A DNA stretch of 64,000 nt from Chitinophaga tropicalis (GCF_009758205.1 NZ_WRXN01000013.1:168313-232312), one strand, 5' to 3'; shown: positions 32,841-42,057, counted from the stretch's first letter. The notes: generated from the letters alone by a model not told the origin. A program made the numbers and translations.

Positions 32841-35800
32841 ATGAAAAGATTACTACTTGCACTTTCAGTGTGCCTGGCAGCCACCGCCCAGGCCCAGGAT
32901 AATGCTCTCTGGCTGCGCTATCCCGCTATATCGCCTGACGGGAAGACCATTGCCTTTGGTTATAAAGGGGATATATACAGGGTAGATGCAAACGGGGGAG
33001 TGGCCGTGCCCATTACCATCCATGAAGCACATGATATGATGCCTGTATGGAGCCATGACGGAAAACAGATCGCCTTTGCGAGCGACCGCTATGGCAACTT
33101 TGACGTATTTGTAATGCCGGCCGCAGGCGGAACGCCCGTCCGGCTTACCTATAACAGTGCAGGAGATTATCCTTATGATTTCTCGGCAGACAATAAACAG
33201 GTGCTCTTCGGCAGCGGCCGTAACGCTCCTGCTGCCAGTATACGCTTCAGCGCTCCCCGCTTCTTCAACAACCTGTATACTGTACCGGTTACCGGCGGAA
33301 GGTCTGTACTGGTAAGCGCTGCCGGAGCAGAAAATGCGCATTATAACAGCAAAGGCAACCAGATCATTTTCCAGGACCGTAAAGGTTACGAAGATCCCTG
33401 GCGTAAGCACCACGCATCTTCCGTAACCCGCGATATCTGGATATTTGACATTGGCAGCGGCACTTACAAACAGGTGTCCGGCTATGAAGGAGAAGACAGG
33501 GAGCCTCTTTTTGCGTCAGACAACCAGGTCTATTACCTGAGCGAAAAAGGAGGCATTTCACAGAATATTTTCAAAGGGCCCGCTTCCGGTAGCGGAGAAT
33601 TACAGCAGCTTACCCGCTTTGATAAACACCCGGTACGCCATCTCTCAAAATCTAACGATAACACCCTCTGTTTTACTTATAACGGAGAAATATATACGCT
33701 GAAAGAAGGACAGCAGCCTAAAAAAATAGCTGTACAGGTTTTCAATGACGGCCGTACTGCCGTAGCCCGCCCATTACCGGTAAACGGTAATGTTACCGAG
33801 TTTGCCATGAGACCGGATGGTAAGGAAATGGCCTTTATAGCCCGTGGGGAAGTATTTGTGACCAGTGTGGACAATAACATGACCAAACGCATCACCAATA
33901 CCCCGCAACAGGAAAGGTCCGTTGAATGGTCGCCGGACGGCAAGCGTCTTGTTTATGCGGCTGAACGTAATGGTAACTGGGATATTTTCCAGAGCAGCAT
34001 TGTCCGTCCACAGGAAACCTATTTCTCTTCCGCTACGCTGCTGAAGGAAGAACCGCTTATTGCCACTGAAGCAGAAGAGTTTCAGCCTGTATTTTCTCCT
34101 GATGGTAAGGAGCTGGCGTTTGTAGAAGATCGTAACGTACTGAGGGTATATAACCTGGCGTCAAAGAAGTCCCGCACCCTGCTGCCTAAGGGCCGCAACC
34201 ACTCTTATTCTGACGGTGACTGGGAATTTGCCTGGAGCCCTGACAGTAAATGGCTGGTAACAGAAGATCACCAGGGATATTTTAATGTTACCAATGCAGC
34301 TATCCTGAGTGCTGACGGTAAGGGTGAAACTATCTATCCTGTATTGAGCGGCTTCGGTGAAACAGCCAGTAAATGGTCGGCAGATGGAAAGGTAATGACC
34401 TGGAAGAGTGAACGTGAAGGCCGCCGTGGACTGGCCCGTCAGGGTAGTAAAGAATTTGATATCTATGGTGTATTCTTTGACCAGGAAGCATATGACAGAT
34501 TTAAGCTGTCTAAAGATGAGTTCAGCCTGCTGAAAGAAAAAGAAGATAAGGCTGTAAAAGATTCTTCCGCAAAGAAAGATTCAGCTGCAAAGAAGACATT
34601 CGTACCTGATTTTAACAACCTCGATAACAGGACAGTACGTTTTACCATCAACAGCGCTTCCATCAGTGATTATGTGCTGAGTAAAGATGCCGGCAAATTA
34701 TATTACATGGCCTCTTTCGAAAAGGGATACGATCTGTGGGTAACAGAGCCCCGTACTGGTGAAACAAAGATACTGGCCAAACTGGGAGGTAGCCCGGGAA
34801 GTATTGTGCTGAGTAAGGATGGCAACAACCTGTTTGTAAGTAACAAGGGCAGTGTGGTAAAAGTAGATGCCGCCTCCGGCAAGATCACGCCGGTAAGCAT
34901 CAATACAGAGTTTATATTAGACCAGGAAGCAGAGCGCCGCTATATCTATGAACATGCCTGGAAGCAGGTAGAGGACAAGTTCTATGCACCTGAACAGCTC
35001 AAAGCCAACTGGGAGTTCTATGCAAAGAACTATGAGCGTTTCCTGCCATATATCAGTAATAACTACGACTTCCAGGAGCTGCTGAGCGAACTGCTGGGTG
35101 AGCTGAATGCTTCCCACACAGGCGGCCGTTACAGTCCTGTGCGTACTGATGGAGATAATACAGCTTCCCTGGGCCTGTTGTACGATGAGGCCTTTACAGG
35201 TAAAGGGCTGAAAGTGGATGAAGTAATAGCCGGCGGACCGTTTGACAAAGCCGCCAGCAAACTGAAAAAAGGAGATATCATAGAGAAGATAGACGGAGAA
35301 GAGATCACTACGCAGACAGACTGGGCAGCATTCCTCAACCGCAAATCAGGGCATAATACCCTGGTGAGTATTTACAGTCCTGCCACACAACAACGTTGGG
35401 ATGAAACCGTTATACCTGTGGGGAATGATGTTGAAAGCACCCTTATGTACAAACGTTGGGTCAACACCATGCGAAACTTGGTAGATAAGCTCAGCGGTGG
35501 AAAAATAGGATATGTGCATGTACAGAGTATGAATGATGCCAGCTACCGTTCTGTTTATGATGAAGTGATGGGAAAGAACAGGGAGAAAAAAGCCCTGATA
35601 GTAGATACCCGCTTCAATGGTGGCGGATGGCTGCATGACGACCTGTATAATTTCCTGCAGGCTAAACAGTATGTAAGCTTCGCTCCGCAGGGAGAAAAGG
35701 TGAAAGGCGGAGAGCCGCAAACCCGGTGGACTGCCCCCAGCTGTGTGCTGATGTCTGAAGGCAATTACAGTGATGCCTACATCTTCCCTTATATCTATAA

Positions 35801-36059
35801 ACAGGACCATCTGGGTAAGGTGATAGGTATGCCTGTGCCTGGTACAGGTACGGCGGTATGGTGGGAAAAGCAGATAGATCCGACACTGGTATTTGGTATT
35901 CCGATGATTGGGGTGATAGGTAAGAGTAATGACCGCCCTGTAGAGAACCAGCAACTGGAACCGGATATACGTGTACCGCTGCGTTATGAAGATGCGCTCA
36001 GCGGGAAGGATACCCAGCTGGAAGCCGCAGTAACAGAGATGTTGAAAGAGATCCGATAA
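32841..36059 (+). CDS. Tricorn-like S41 family protease, exported
   Basis: A 1072-residue protein with signal peptide MKRLLLALSVCLAATAQAQ. Residues about 25-640 form TolB/PD40 propeller repeats (LWLRYPAISPDGKTIAF, VWSHDGKQIAFASDRYG, VEWSPDGKRLVYAAERNG). A lysine/serine-rich linker (KEDKAVKDSSAKKDSAAKK) leads to the C-terminal half with tricorn C1, PDZ (GLKVDEVIAGGPFDKAASKLKKGD in two parts) and S41 protease domains. The tricorn catalytic set is visible: H759 in NASHTGG and S977-D978 in GNYSDAYIF. It probably degrades peptides in the periplasm. ATG 32841 is chosen over an upstream TTG because it opens the signal peptide. It stands alone, with a strong terminator. Confidence 0.93.
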   Translation: MKRLLLALSVCLAATAQAQDNALWLRYPAISPDGKTIAFGYKGDIYRVDANGGVAVPITIHEAHDMMPVWSHDGKQIAFASDRYGNFDVFVMPAAGGTPVRLTYNSAGDYPYDFSADNKQVLFGSGRNAPAASIRFSAPRFFNNLYTVPVTGGRSVLVSAAGAENAHYNSKGNQIIFQDRKGYEDPWRKHHASSVTRDIWIFDIGSGTYKQVSGYEGEDREPLFASDNQVYYLSEKGGISQNIFKGPASGSGELQQLTRFDKHPVRHLSKSNDNTLCFTYNGEIYTLKEGQQPKKIAVQVFNDGRTAVARPLPVNGNVTEFAMRPDGKEMAFIARGEVFVTSVDNNMTKRITNTPQQERSVEWSPDGKRLVYAAERNGNWDIFQSSIVRPQETYFSSATLLKEEPLIATEAEEFQPVFSPDGKELAFVEDRNVLRVYNLASKKSRTLLPKGRNHSYSDGDWEFAWSPDSKWLVTEDHQGYFNVTNAAILSADGKGETIYPVLSGFGETASKWSADGKVMTWKSEREGRRGLARQGSKEFDIYGVFFDQEAYDRFKLSKDEFSLLKEKEDKAVKDSSAKKDSAAKKTFVPDFNNLDNRTVRFTINSASISDYVLSKDAGKLYYMASFEKGYDLWVTEPRTGETKILAKLGGSPGSIVLSKDGNNLFVSNKGSVVKVDAASGKITPVSINTEFILDQEAERRYIYEHAWKQVEDKFYAPEQLKANWEFYAKNYERFLPYISNNYDFQELLSELLGELNASHTGGRYSPVRTDGDNTASLGLLYDEAFTGKGLKVDEVIAGGPFDKAASKLKKGDIIEKIDGEEITTQTDWAAFLNRKSGHNTLVSIYSPATQQRWDETVIPVGNDVESTLMYKRWVNTMRNLVDKLSGGKIGYVHVQSMNDASYRSVYDEVMGKNREKKALIVDTRFNGGGWLHDDLYNFLQAKQYVSFAPQGEKVKGGEPQTRWTAPSCVLMSEGNYSDAYIFPYIYKQDHLGKVIGMPVPGTGTAVWWEKQIDPTLVFGIPMIGVIGKSNDRPVENQQLEPDIRVPLRYEDALSGKDTQLEAAVTEMLKEIR

Positions 36060-36060
36060 A

Positions 36061-36093
36061 TATAAAAGGCTGCCCGTAAGGCAGCCTTTTATA
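36061..36093 (+). terminator. Terminator after the tricorn-like protease
   Basis: A perfect 14-bp stem (TATAAAAGGCTGCC / GGCAGCCTTTTATA) with a CGTAA loop directly after the stop codon. The T-run lies inside the stem. Confidence 0.85.
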
Positions 36094-36239
36094 TAACTGT
36101 CAGAACAGGTTATAGAATGGCGTTTGTTTAATCAAATATACTCTCTCTGAACTATTCATGTGGGGGTGAAAAAAGCCAGCAGCAGGGGGTATTCAGGACA
36201 AATGTTGTAAATTACAGCACTTGTTAAACACCTGTAATA

Positions 36240-37244
36240 ATGACGAACTTAGCATTGCTGCTAACCTACAACCACCGGCTGATCAGCACAGCTGCCATTA
36301 TAGACGTATTCGATACGGTAAACAGTTTTTACGAAGCCTCACAACAGCCCCGTTTTTTCAACCTGCAACTGATATCAGCTAATGAACAGGCGTCACAGGT
36401 ACCCTTCTACGGAAAATATACACCGGTTAGGCTTACCGATGCTATGCCGGCTGATGTGGTACTGATCCCTGCTTTTTCTGCAGGCGATATTCAATCTGCT
36501 CTTACCGTTAACCAGGCTTTTATTCCATGGATAAAGCAACAGCACCAGAGAGGCGCTGAGATTGCCAGCTTCTGTACCGGCGCTTTCCTGTTGGGCGCCA
36601 CCGGCCTGCTCAACGGTAAGCCTGCTACAACGCACCTGAATGCATGTGATGCCTTTGCCGGGCATTTCCCGGATGTGCTGTTACAGCCGGACAGGGTGCT
36701 TACTGCAGATGCCGGTATTTATACCAGTGGCGGTGCCACCAGTACTTTTCATCTGTTGCTCTATCTCGTAGAGAAATACTGTGGCAGACAAAAAGCTGTA
36801 CAGGCTGCCAAACTGTTTGCTATTGATATGGACCGTGAGACACAGGCCTATTTCAGTATGTTCCTGCCGGAGAAGAAACACACAGACCCTCTGATCTCGG
36901 AGGTACAGCAAAGAATGGAGAAAGGTTTTCAAAAGCCGGGTACAGTAGAATCTTTTGTGGAAGACATTCCTGCCAGCAGGCGGAATTTTGTGCGGCGTTT
37001 TAAACAGGCTACGGGTATTACGCCTATAGAGTACCTGCAAAAGACACGTATGGAGGCAGCCAAGCGTTTTCTCGAACAGACCGATAACAGCATACTGGCA
37101 GTGATGCTGGATTGTGGGTATAATGATATTAAGGCTTTCCGGAAGGTGTTCAGGAAAGAAGTGGGGCTGACGCCTACAGAATACAGGTTGAAGTTTGCTG
37201 TGAATGCGCGTAAACCGGCTTCACTGGGTAGTGCAACCGTTTAA
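36240..37244 (+). CDS. GlxA-type AraC regulator with DJ-1/PfpI-like domain
   Basis: A 334-residue transcription factor. Residues 1-190 form a class I glutaminase-like (DJ-1/PfpI) domain with the elbow Cys C112 in SFCTGAFLLGATGLLNG and TSGGATSTFHLLLYL. Residues about 225-325 form an AraC-type double helix-turn-helix (SFVEDIPASRRNFVRRFKQATG, then ILAVMLDCGYNDIKAFRKVFRKEVGLTPTEYR read in two parts). GlxA-like proteins usually respond to small nitrogen or amine compounds. It lies just before the ethanolamine genes on the same strand, so it is a good candidate to control them. The 254-bp gap and hairpins between argue for a separate transcript. Confidence 0.9.
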   Translation: MTNLALLLTYNHRLISTAAIIDVFDTVNSFYEASQQPRFFNLQLISANEQASQVPFYGKYTPVRLTDAMPADVVLIPAFSAGDIQSALTVNQAFIPWIKQQHQRGAEIASFCTGAFLLGATGLLNGKPATTHLNACDAFAGHFPDVLLQPDRVLTADAGIYTSGGATSTFHLLLYLVEKYCGRQKAVQAAKLFAIDMDRETQAYFSMFLPEKKHTDPLISEVQQRMEKGFQKPGTVESFVEDIPASRRNFVRRFKQATGITPIEYLQKTRMEAAKRFLEQTDNSILAVMLDCGYNDIKAFRKVFRKEVGLTPTEYRLKFAVNARKPASLGSATV

Positions 37245-37333
37245 ATTCTAAGCCTGCCGCAGGCCAGAAAATCGCTCTCAAAGAATAACGAATTTTAATT
37301 CTAAGCTTGCCGCAGGCCAGAAAAGCGCCCTCA
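37244..37333 (+). repeat. Tandem-like 37-bp direct repeat
   Basis: Copies at 37244-37280 and 37297-37333 match at 34 of 37 positions (start AATTCTAAGC, core TGCCGCAGGCCAGAAAA), 53 bp apart start to start. Each contains the small palindrome around GCCGCAGGC. The second copy runs into dispersed element B. Confidence 0.8.
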
Positions 37334-37438
37334 GAAAATCGCTTTTACCGAAGGTAAACGCGATTTTCTGAGCAATTTCTTCCCATTAAGTATAATATAA
37401 AACTTCAAACCAGTGCATCTGCACGCATAAAAGAAATT
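37312..37438 (+). repeat. Dispersed intergenic element, copy B (~127 nt)
   Basis: Homologous in layout to copy A at 26851-26970: GCAGGCCAGAAAAG with CCCTCA, hairpin, TGAGCA at 37369-37374, a 29-nt gap, TTCAAACCAGTGCA at 37404-37417 and AAAAGAAATT at 37429-37438. Confidence 0.6.
37330..37372 (+). terminator. Long hairpin downstream of the GlxA-type regulator
   Basis: CTCAGAAAATCGC / GCGATTTTCTGAG (13 bp, perfect) continues inward after one mismatch to TTTACC / GGTAAA with a GAA loop. Only short T-tracts follow, so its use as a terminator is possible but not sure. It is the hairpin of element copy B. Confidence 0.5.
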
Positions 37439-37498
37439 AAAGGAAATAATGTATCTTGACAGGCAGGGAATAAATAATACTTCAGGAAGGCAACAGGG

Positions 37499-38869
37499 AT
37501 GATCTCATTACCTAATCCCGTAATCATGTCATCACAGCAAACACTAAAAAAAGTTATAAAGCCGGTACATCTCTGGGCTATTGGCGTCGGACTGGTAATA
37601 TCAGGCGAATATTTCGGATGGAATTATGGCTGGGGAGCTGCCGGTACACTGGGCTTTCTTGCCTCTACACTCATTATCACCCTGCTATACCTCACCTTTA
37701 TTTTCAGCTTCACAGAACTAACCACTTCCATACCACAGGCAGGCGGCCCATTCACTTATACACACAAAGCTATGGGCCCTCTCGGCGGACTAATAGCCGG
37801 GTATGCCACAGCAGTAGAGTTCCTGCTCGCTACACCAGCTATTGCCGCCGCATTAGGTAATTATCTGCACTTCCTGCATCCATCGCTACCTGTGCTGGGA
37901 TGTGGTGTTGCGTTTTATGTCCTGCTTACCTGCATCAATCTCCTGGGAATTAAAGAATCTGCTCTTTTCTCACTGATCATTACATTGCTGGCTGTCGCTG
38001 AGCTGCTGATCTACATGGGAATAATAGGGCCTTCCTTTAAAATATCCAACTTCACACATAACGCCATGCCTGCAGGATGGTATGGTGTATTTGCCGGACT
38101 GCCTTTTGCCATATGGTTGTATGTATGTATTGAGGGCATTGCGATGGTGGCAGAAGAAGTGAAAGACCCTTCACGCAATATTCCCAAAGGATATATTTCT
38201 GCTATGCTTACCCCCACCCTGCTGGCTATAGGAGTAATGGTGCTGACGGGTGGCATTACAGACTGGCAGCAGCTGTCTGCTATCGATTATCCGCTGCCGG
38301 AGGCCATTGGGATTGTACTGGGCAAACAGAACGGCATCACGAAGATCTTTGCAGGTATAGGCTTGTTTGGTCTCATTGCGTCTTTCAACGGTATTATTAT
38401 CAGCTATTCCCGCCAGCTTTTTGCCCTGGCCCGAAGCGGTTACCTGCCGCCTTTCCTGGCAGAAGTAAGCCCTAAGCGCCAGGTACCTTACTGGTCGCTT
38501 ATCGTTGGCGGATTGCTGGGGATGGTGGCCCTGTGTATCGGGAAAACAGACCAGCTGGTTATCCTTTCTGTGATGGGAGCCGTGGTTATGTATATTTTCA
38601 GCATGATCAGCCTTTTTATCTTACGCAGGAAGGAGCCTGAGTTGGAACGTCCGTACAAAGCGCCTTTCTACCCCTGGTTTCCGGGCATTGCGCTGGCGCT
38701 TTCAGTATTGTCTCTTTTTGCCATGATATGGTATAATCCCTTACTCAGCCTGCTTTTCTTTGCAGGTATGGGACTGGCGCTGATTATCTTTTTTGCGCAG
38801 GGAAAACACAGAAGTACAACGGTAGATATGCCTGTTGCGGTGCCGGATACGACCTTTATTAAAGAATGA
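37499..38869 (+). CDS. eat: Ethanolamine permease
   Basis: A 456-residue APC-superfamily transporter with about 12 helices. The N-terminal stretch LKKVIKPVHLWAIGVGLVIS, followed by GEYFGWNYGWGAAGTLGF, is characteristic of ethanolamine permeases, as is TSIPQAGGPFTYTHKAMGP. It imports ethanolamine for the lyase encoded immediately downstream; eutB starts 7 bp after its stop. ATG 37499 is preceded by AGGAAGG at a fair distance; an internal ATG at 37526 (MSSQQTLKK) is an equally plausible start and would lose nine residues. The substrate call is strong because eutB and eutC follow. Confidence 0.92.
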   Translation: MISLPNPVIMSSQQTLKKVIKPVHLWAIGVGLVISGEYFGWNYGWGAAGTLGFLASTLIITLLYLTFIFSFTELTTSIPQAGGPFTYTHKAMGPLGGLIAGYATAVEFLLATPAIAAALGNYLHFLHPSLPVLGCGVAFYVLLTCINLLGIKESALFSLIITLLAVAELLIYMGIIGPSFKISNFTHNAMPAGWYGVFAGLPFAIWLYVCIEGIAMVAEEVKDPSRNIPKGYISAMLTPTLLAIGVMVLTGGITDWQQLSAIDYPLPEAIGIVLGKQNGITKIFAGIGLFGLIASFNGIIISYSRQLFALARSGYLPPFLAEVSPKRQVPYWSLIVGGLLGMVALCIGKTDQLVILSVMGAVVMYIFSMISLFILRRKEPELERPYKAPFYPWFPGIALALSVLSLFAMIWYNPLLSLLFFAGMGLALIIFFAQGKHRSTTVDMPVAVPDTTFIKE

Positions 38870-38876
38870 TCACTAC

Positions 38877-40262
38877 ATGAGCTATCAGCATACCATACAA
38901 CACAGAACATACCGCTTTGACAACCTGCGCATGCTGCTGGCCAGGGCGACGCCTTTCCGTTCAGGAGATGCCCTGGCAGGACTGGCGGCAGATAGCTATG
39001 AAGAACGTGTAGCTGCACAACTGGCACTGGCAGATGTACCTCTGAAAATATTCCTGGAAGAAACAGTGATACCGTATGAGAAAGATGAAGTGACCCGTCT
39101 TATACTGGACACACATAACAAAACAGCATTTGCACCCATAAGCCATTTTACGGTGGGAGAGCTGCGCGACTGGCTGCTTAGTGATGCTGCAGATACCGCT
39201 GCTTTACAGGCGTTATCTCCGGGGCTGACACCTGAAATGGTGGCGGCTGTATCAAAGCTGATGCGTAACCAGGACCTGATCAGCGTAGCCGATAAATGTG
39301 AGGTGGTGACCCGCTTCCGCAACACCATCGGTCTGAAAGGACATCTTTCTGTACGGCTGCAGCCCAATCATAATACGGACGATCCCCGTGGAATAGCGGC
39401 CAGTATTATAGACGGTCTGCTTTATGGCAGCGGGGATGCCGTGATAGGTATCAATCCGGCAACTGACAGCCCGCAGGCCGTAGTAACCCTGTTGCAGATG
39501 CTGGACAATCTGCGTCTGCAATTCGATATCCCTACCCAGTCCTGTGTATTGTGTCATGTTACCACAGCTATGCAGATCATGCATCATGCGCCGGTCGACC
39601 TGGTATTTCAGTCCATTGCCGGTACAGAACAGGCTAACCGTAGTTTTGGTATAGATCTGGCCCTGCTGAAAGAGGCGCATGAAGGTGCGCTTTCGCTCAG
39701 ACGGGGTACAGTGGGACAGAACGTGATGTATTTTGAAACCGGTCAGGGAAGTGCTTTATCTGCCAACGCACACAGCGGTATAGATCAGCAGACCTGCGAG
39801 GTGAGGGCCTATGCTGTAGCCAGGCAGTTTGCACCTTTGCTGGTGAACACTGTTGTGGGATTTATAGGGCCTGAATATCTGTTTGACGGCAAACAGATCA
39901 TCAGAGCCGCGCTGGAAGACCACTGCTGCGGAAAATTGCTGGGATTGCCAATGGGAGTGGATATCTGTTATACCAATCACGCAGAGGCCGACCAGGACGA
40001 TATGGATAACCTGCTGACCCTCCTGGGCGTAGCCGGCTGCAATTTCATTATGGGAGTACCGGGAGCGGACGATATCATGCTGAATTATCAATCCACTTCC
40101 TTTCATGACGCCCTGTATGTAAGAAAGGTGCTGGGTCTGCATGCGGCGCCTGAGTTTGAGCAATGGTTGCAACAGCAGGGTATTATGGACCATACAGGAG
40201 CAATATTACCGGTCAGCAACGCGCACCGGTTATTAGGCTACTCCGCAACAGCCAACAGATAA
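38877..40262 (+). CDS. eutB: Ethanolamine ammonia-lyase large subunit
   Basis: A 461-residue protein, close to the usual length of about 450. With EutC and adenosylcobalamin it converts ethanolamine to acetaldehyde and ammonia. Family stretches include FDNLRMLLARATPFRSGD, RNTIGLKGHLSVRLQPNH, DPRGIAASIIDGLLYGSGDA, GINPATDSPQAV, CVLCHVTTAMQIM, MYFETGQGSALSANAHSG, PLGLPMG-like GKLLGLPMGVDICYTNHAEADQ (read in parts) and CNFIMGVPGADDIMLNYQST. ATG 38877 lies 7 bp after the permease stop; an earlier in-frame start would overlap the permease. No eutA reactivase, aldehyde dehydrogenase or microcompartment shell gene is in the window. Confidence 0.97.
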   Translation: MSYQHTIQHRTYRFDNLRMLLARATPFRSGDALAGLAADSYEERVAAQLALADVPLKIFLEETVIPYEKDEVTRLILDTHNKTAFAPISHFTVGELRDWLLSDAADTAALQALSPGLTPEMVAAVSKLMRNQDLISVADKCEVVTRFRNTIGLKGHLSVRLQPNHNTDDPRGIAASIIDGLLYGSGDAVIGINPATDSPQAVVTLLQMLDNLRLQFDIPTQSCVLCHVTTAMQIMHHAPVDLVFQSIAGTEQANRSFGIDLALLKEAHEGALSLRRGTVGQNVMYFETGQGSALSANAHSGIDQQTCEVRAYAVARQFAPLLVNTVVGFIGPEYLFDGKQIIRAALEDHCCGKLLGLPMGVDICYTNHAEADQDDMDNLLTLLGVAGCNFIMGVPGADDIMLNYQSTSFHDALYVRKVLGLHAAPEFEQWLQQQGIMDHTGAILPVSNAHRLLGYSATANR

Positions 40263-40270
40263 AAGGAAAC

Positions 40271-41047
40271 ATGGAATTACGTCACAACAATCATATACAG
40301 GAAGATCCCTGGGCTTCCTTACGTGCTTTTACCACTGCCCGTATTGCATTGGGCAGGACAGGCGCTGCTATCCCCCTGAAGGAAGTGCTGGCTTTCAGGC
40401 TGGCTCATGCCCATGCCCGTGATGCTGTTTACTCTCATCTTGATACCAACGGTTTGCAGGAAAAATTGCAGGCAATATTTGCCGGGCCGGTGTTGCAGTT
40501 ACACAGTAGTGTGGCAGACCGTTATGAATACCTCCAGCGGCCCGATAAAGGCCGCCGGCTGGATACGGAAAGCAGCGGCAGATTATCTGCGCTTAAAGAT
40601 GAATATAAACAGCAGGATATTGCCATTATCCTTGCCGATGGATTATCTGCTACAGCACTTAACATACATGCAATACCATTGCTGGAACTGTTACTGCCTA
40701 TGCTGAAAGCTGCCGGCAGGTCTGTAGCTCCGCTTTGCCTGGCAGAACAGGGACGGGTGGCTATCGGAGATGAGATAGGAGCATTGCTGCAGGCAAAGTG
40801 TACGCTTGTGTTGATAGGAGAGCGGCCTGGCCTCAGTTCTGCAGACAGTATGGGCGCATATCTTACTTATTCTCCCAGACCGGGTAATACTGATGAAACC
40901 CGTAATTGTATTTCTAATATAAGGGAAGAAGGGTTGGACTATTCACATGCTGCAGGCAAGATATCTTACCTGGTATCAGAGGCTTTCAGACTGTGTCTTT
41001 CAGGGGTGGATTTAAAAGATAATTATGGGTTATTTCTTGAAAAATAA
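40271..41047 (+). CDS. eutC: Ethanolamine ammonia-lyase small subunit
   Basis: A 258-residue protein, shorter at the N-terminus than enterobacterial EutC. It starts 8 bp after eutB behind AAAAGGAAAC. Typical stretches are DPWASLRAFTTARIALGRTG, FRLAHAHARDAV, ILADGLSATALNIHAIPLLE, GDEIGALLQAKCTLVLIGERPG, the Ser-rich SSADSMGAYLTYSPRPG, and TDETRNCISNIREEGL. It contributes to the cobalamin-binding face of the lyase. ATG 40271 is chosen because the upstream in-frame start lies inside eutB. A likely translational coupling with eutB is suggested by the short spacing. Confidence 0.97.
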   Translation: MELRHNNHIQEDPWASLRAFTTARIALGRTGAAIPLKEVLAFRLAHAHARDAVYSHLDTNGLQEKLQAIFAGPVLQLHSSVADRYEYLQRPDKGRRLDTESSGRLSALKDEYKQQDIAIILADGLSATALNIHAIPLLELLLPMLKAAGRSVAPLCLAEQGRVAIGDEIGALLQAKCTLVLIGERPGLSSADSMGAYLTYSPRPGNTDETRNCISNIREEGLDYSHAAGKISYLVSEAFRLCLSGVDLKDNYGLFLEK

Positions 41048-41078
41048 TGATATTTTGTGGTGACCTTCTTAACCCGGG

Positions 41079-41630
41079 ATGCCAACAGACGGATACCATA
41101 TCTCAGCTGAACAAGCTACAGAAGCCCTTTTAACCCACAATGTGCTAGTCTTTCAGCAGATCTACCTGGCCTACAGTGAAGAGCTATACCTGCTGGCATA
41201 TCGTTGCCTGAAAGATCAAAGCCTTGCCAAAGACCTGGTACAGAATCTCTTTGCTCATCTCTGGGAAAACGGCGCCACTATAAGTGGAAATGTACGGCAT
41301 TACCTTTACCGCGCTATCACCAACAGGGCTATTAATGAGCTGAAACGGCGATCACGTTTTGTGAGTGAAGACGTATTGCAATGGGAAACTGAAAAGGAAG
41401 GTCTGCAGGAAATGACAGATTATCTGCTGCTGCAGAAAGAGATGATGAGACAGGTACAGGCCCTTACGCCCCGTTGCCGGGAAATTTTCCTGCTTAGCAG
41501 GGTAGAAGGGATGGAGCCTGCAGAAATAGCTGCAAAGCTGGACATAACGCTCAATACCGTTTATTTTCAGCTGACGATGGCCCTCAAACATTTGCGCACC
41601 CGTCTCCTGGACGGGAAAAGACTGAAGTAA
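41079..41630 (+). CDS. ECF-type RNA polymerase sigma factor
   Basis: A 183-residue sigma factor. Region 2 is seen in FQQIYLAYSEELYLLAYRCLKDQSLAKDLVQNLFAHLWE (read in two parts), with LYRAITNRAINELKRR following. Region 4 is LTPRCREIFLLSRVEGMEPAEIAAKLDITLNTVYFQLTMALKHLR (read in parts). It has the general form of the Bacteroidota FecI/SusR-like ECF group. No FecR-type anti-sigma gene or SusC gene is beside it, so it is an orphan here. It starts 31 bp after eutC and may be co-transcribed, though a near-match to TAnnTTTG (TATTTTG at 41051) could provide its own start. Confidence 0.9.
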   Translation: MPTDGYHISAEQATEALLTHNVLVFQQIYLAYSEELYLLAYRCLKDQSLAKDLVQNLFAHLWENGATISGNVRHYLYRAITNRAINELKRRSRFVSEDVLQWETEKEGLQEMTDYLLLQKEMMRQVQALTPRCREIFLLSRVEGMEPAEIAAKLDITLNTVYFQLTMALKHLRTRLLDGKRLK

Positions 41631-41637
41631 TAGGATC

Positions 41638-42057
41638 TTACATGGTCTCCGCCTCTTCCGGATGCCTGGGCTTATACCAGAGGTAATAATAGGCCAGTAT
41701 CAACACGCCTGTTACAAAAGGAATGACGGCCAGGTGCTTGTAAGTGATATTGCCGGTGACGATATCAGCGTCAAAATGCAGGAACTCACTGATCATCCAG
41801 TAAGAGTTGGCAGTGATCCAGACAGCGATAGCCAGGTTATGACAGAGCTCCGACATGAACTGCCGTGTACGGTAAGCTATTATAAGCGCAATGATAAGAG
41901 TAGGAAAGATCATGACTATACCCAATGGTTTCCAGATCATACACCAGCTGATGTCTTTTACAAGCCAGAAAACAATGTGGAGGTTTTCCATTTTCCGGTA
42001 TTTTAACGGGATACTGTAAACAGGCTCTTTTTCCTGTAGTGATGTAGTCTCGGACAT
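41638..42057 (-). CDS. Small four-helix membrane protein, unknown function
   Basis: A 139-residue hydrophobic protein. Four membrane segments can be seen: NLHIVFWLVKDISWCMIW, PLGIVMIFPTLIIALIIAY, LAIAVWITANSYWMIS and LAVIPFVTGVLILAYYYLWY. The C-terminal tail is charged (KPRHPEEAETM). I do not recognise the family for certain. ATG 42057 (MSETTSLQEKEP) is preferred to an upstream in-frame start at 42081. It converges on the ECF gene with only 7 bp between stop codons. Confidence 0.7.
   Translation of the reverse strand: MSETTSLQEKEPVYSIPLKYRKMENLHIVFWLVKDISWCMIWKPLGIVMIFPTLIIALIIAYRTRQFMSELCHNLAIAVWITANSYWMISEFLHFDADIVTGNITYKHLAVIPFVTGVLILAYYYLWYKPRHPEEAETM

Noticed and set aside
36240..37244. 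A stand-alone DJ-1/PfpI protease
   Set aside because: The C-terminal AraC-type DNA-binding domain is clear, so it is a GlxA-type regulator.
37244..37333. CRISPR-like repeats
   Set aside because: There are only two copies with a 16-bp gap, no further units and no cas genes.
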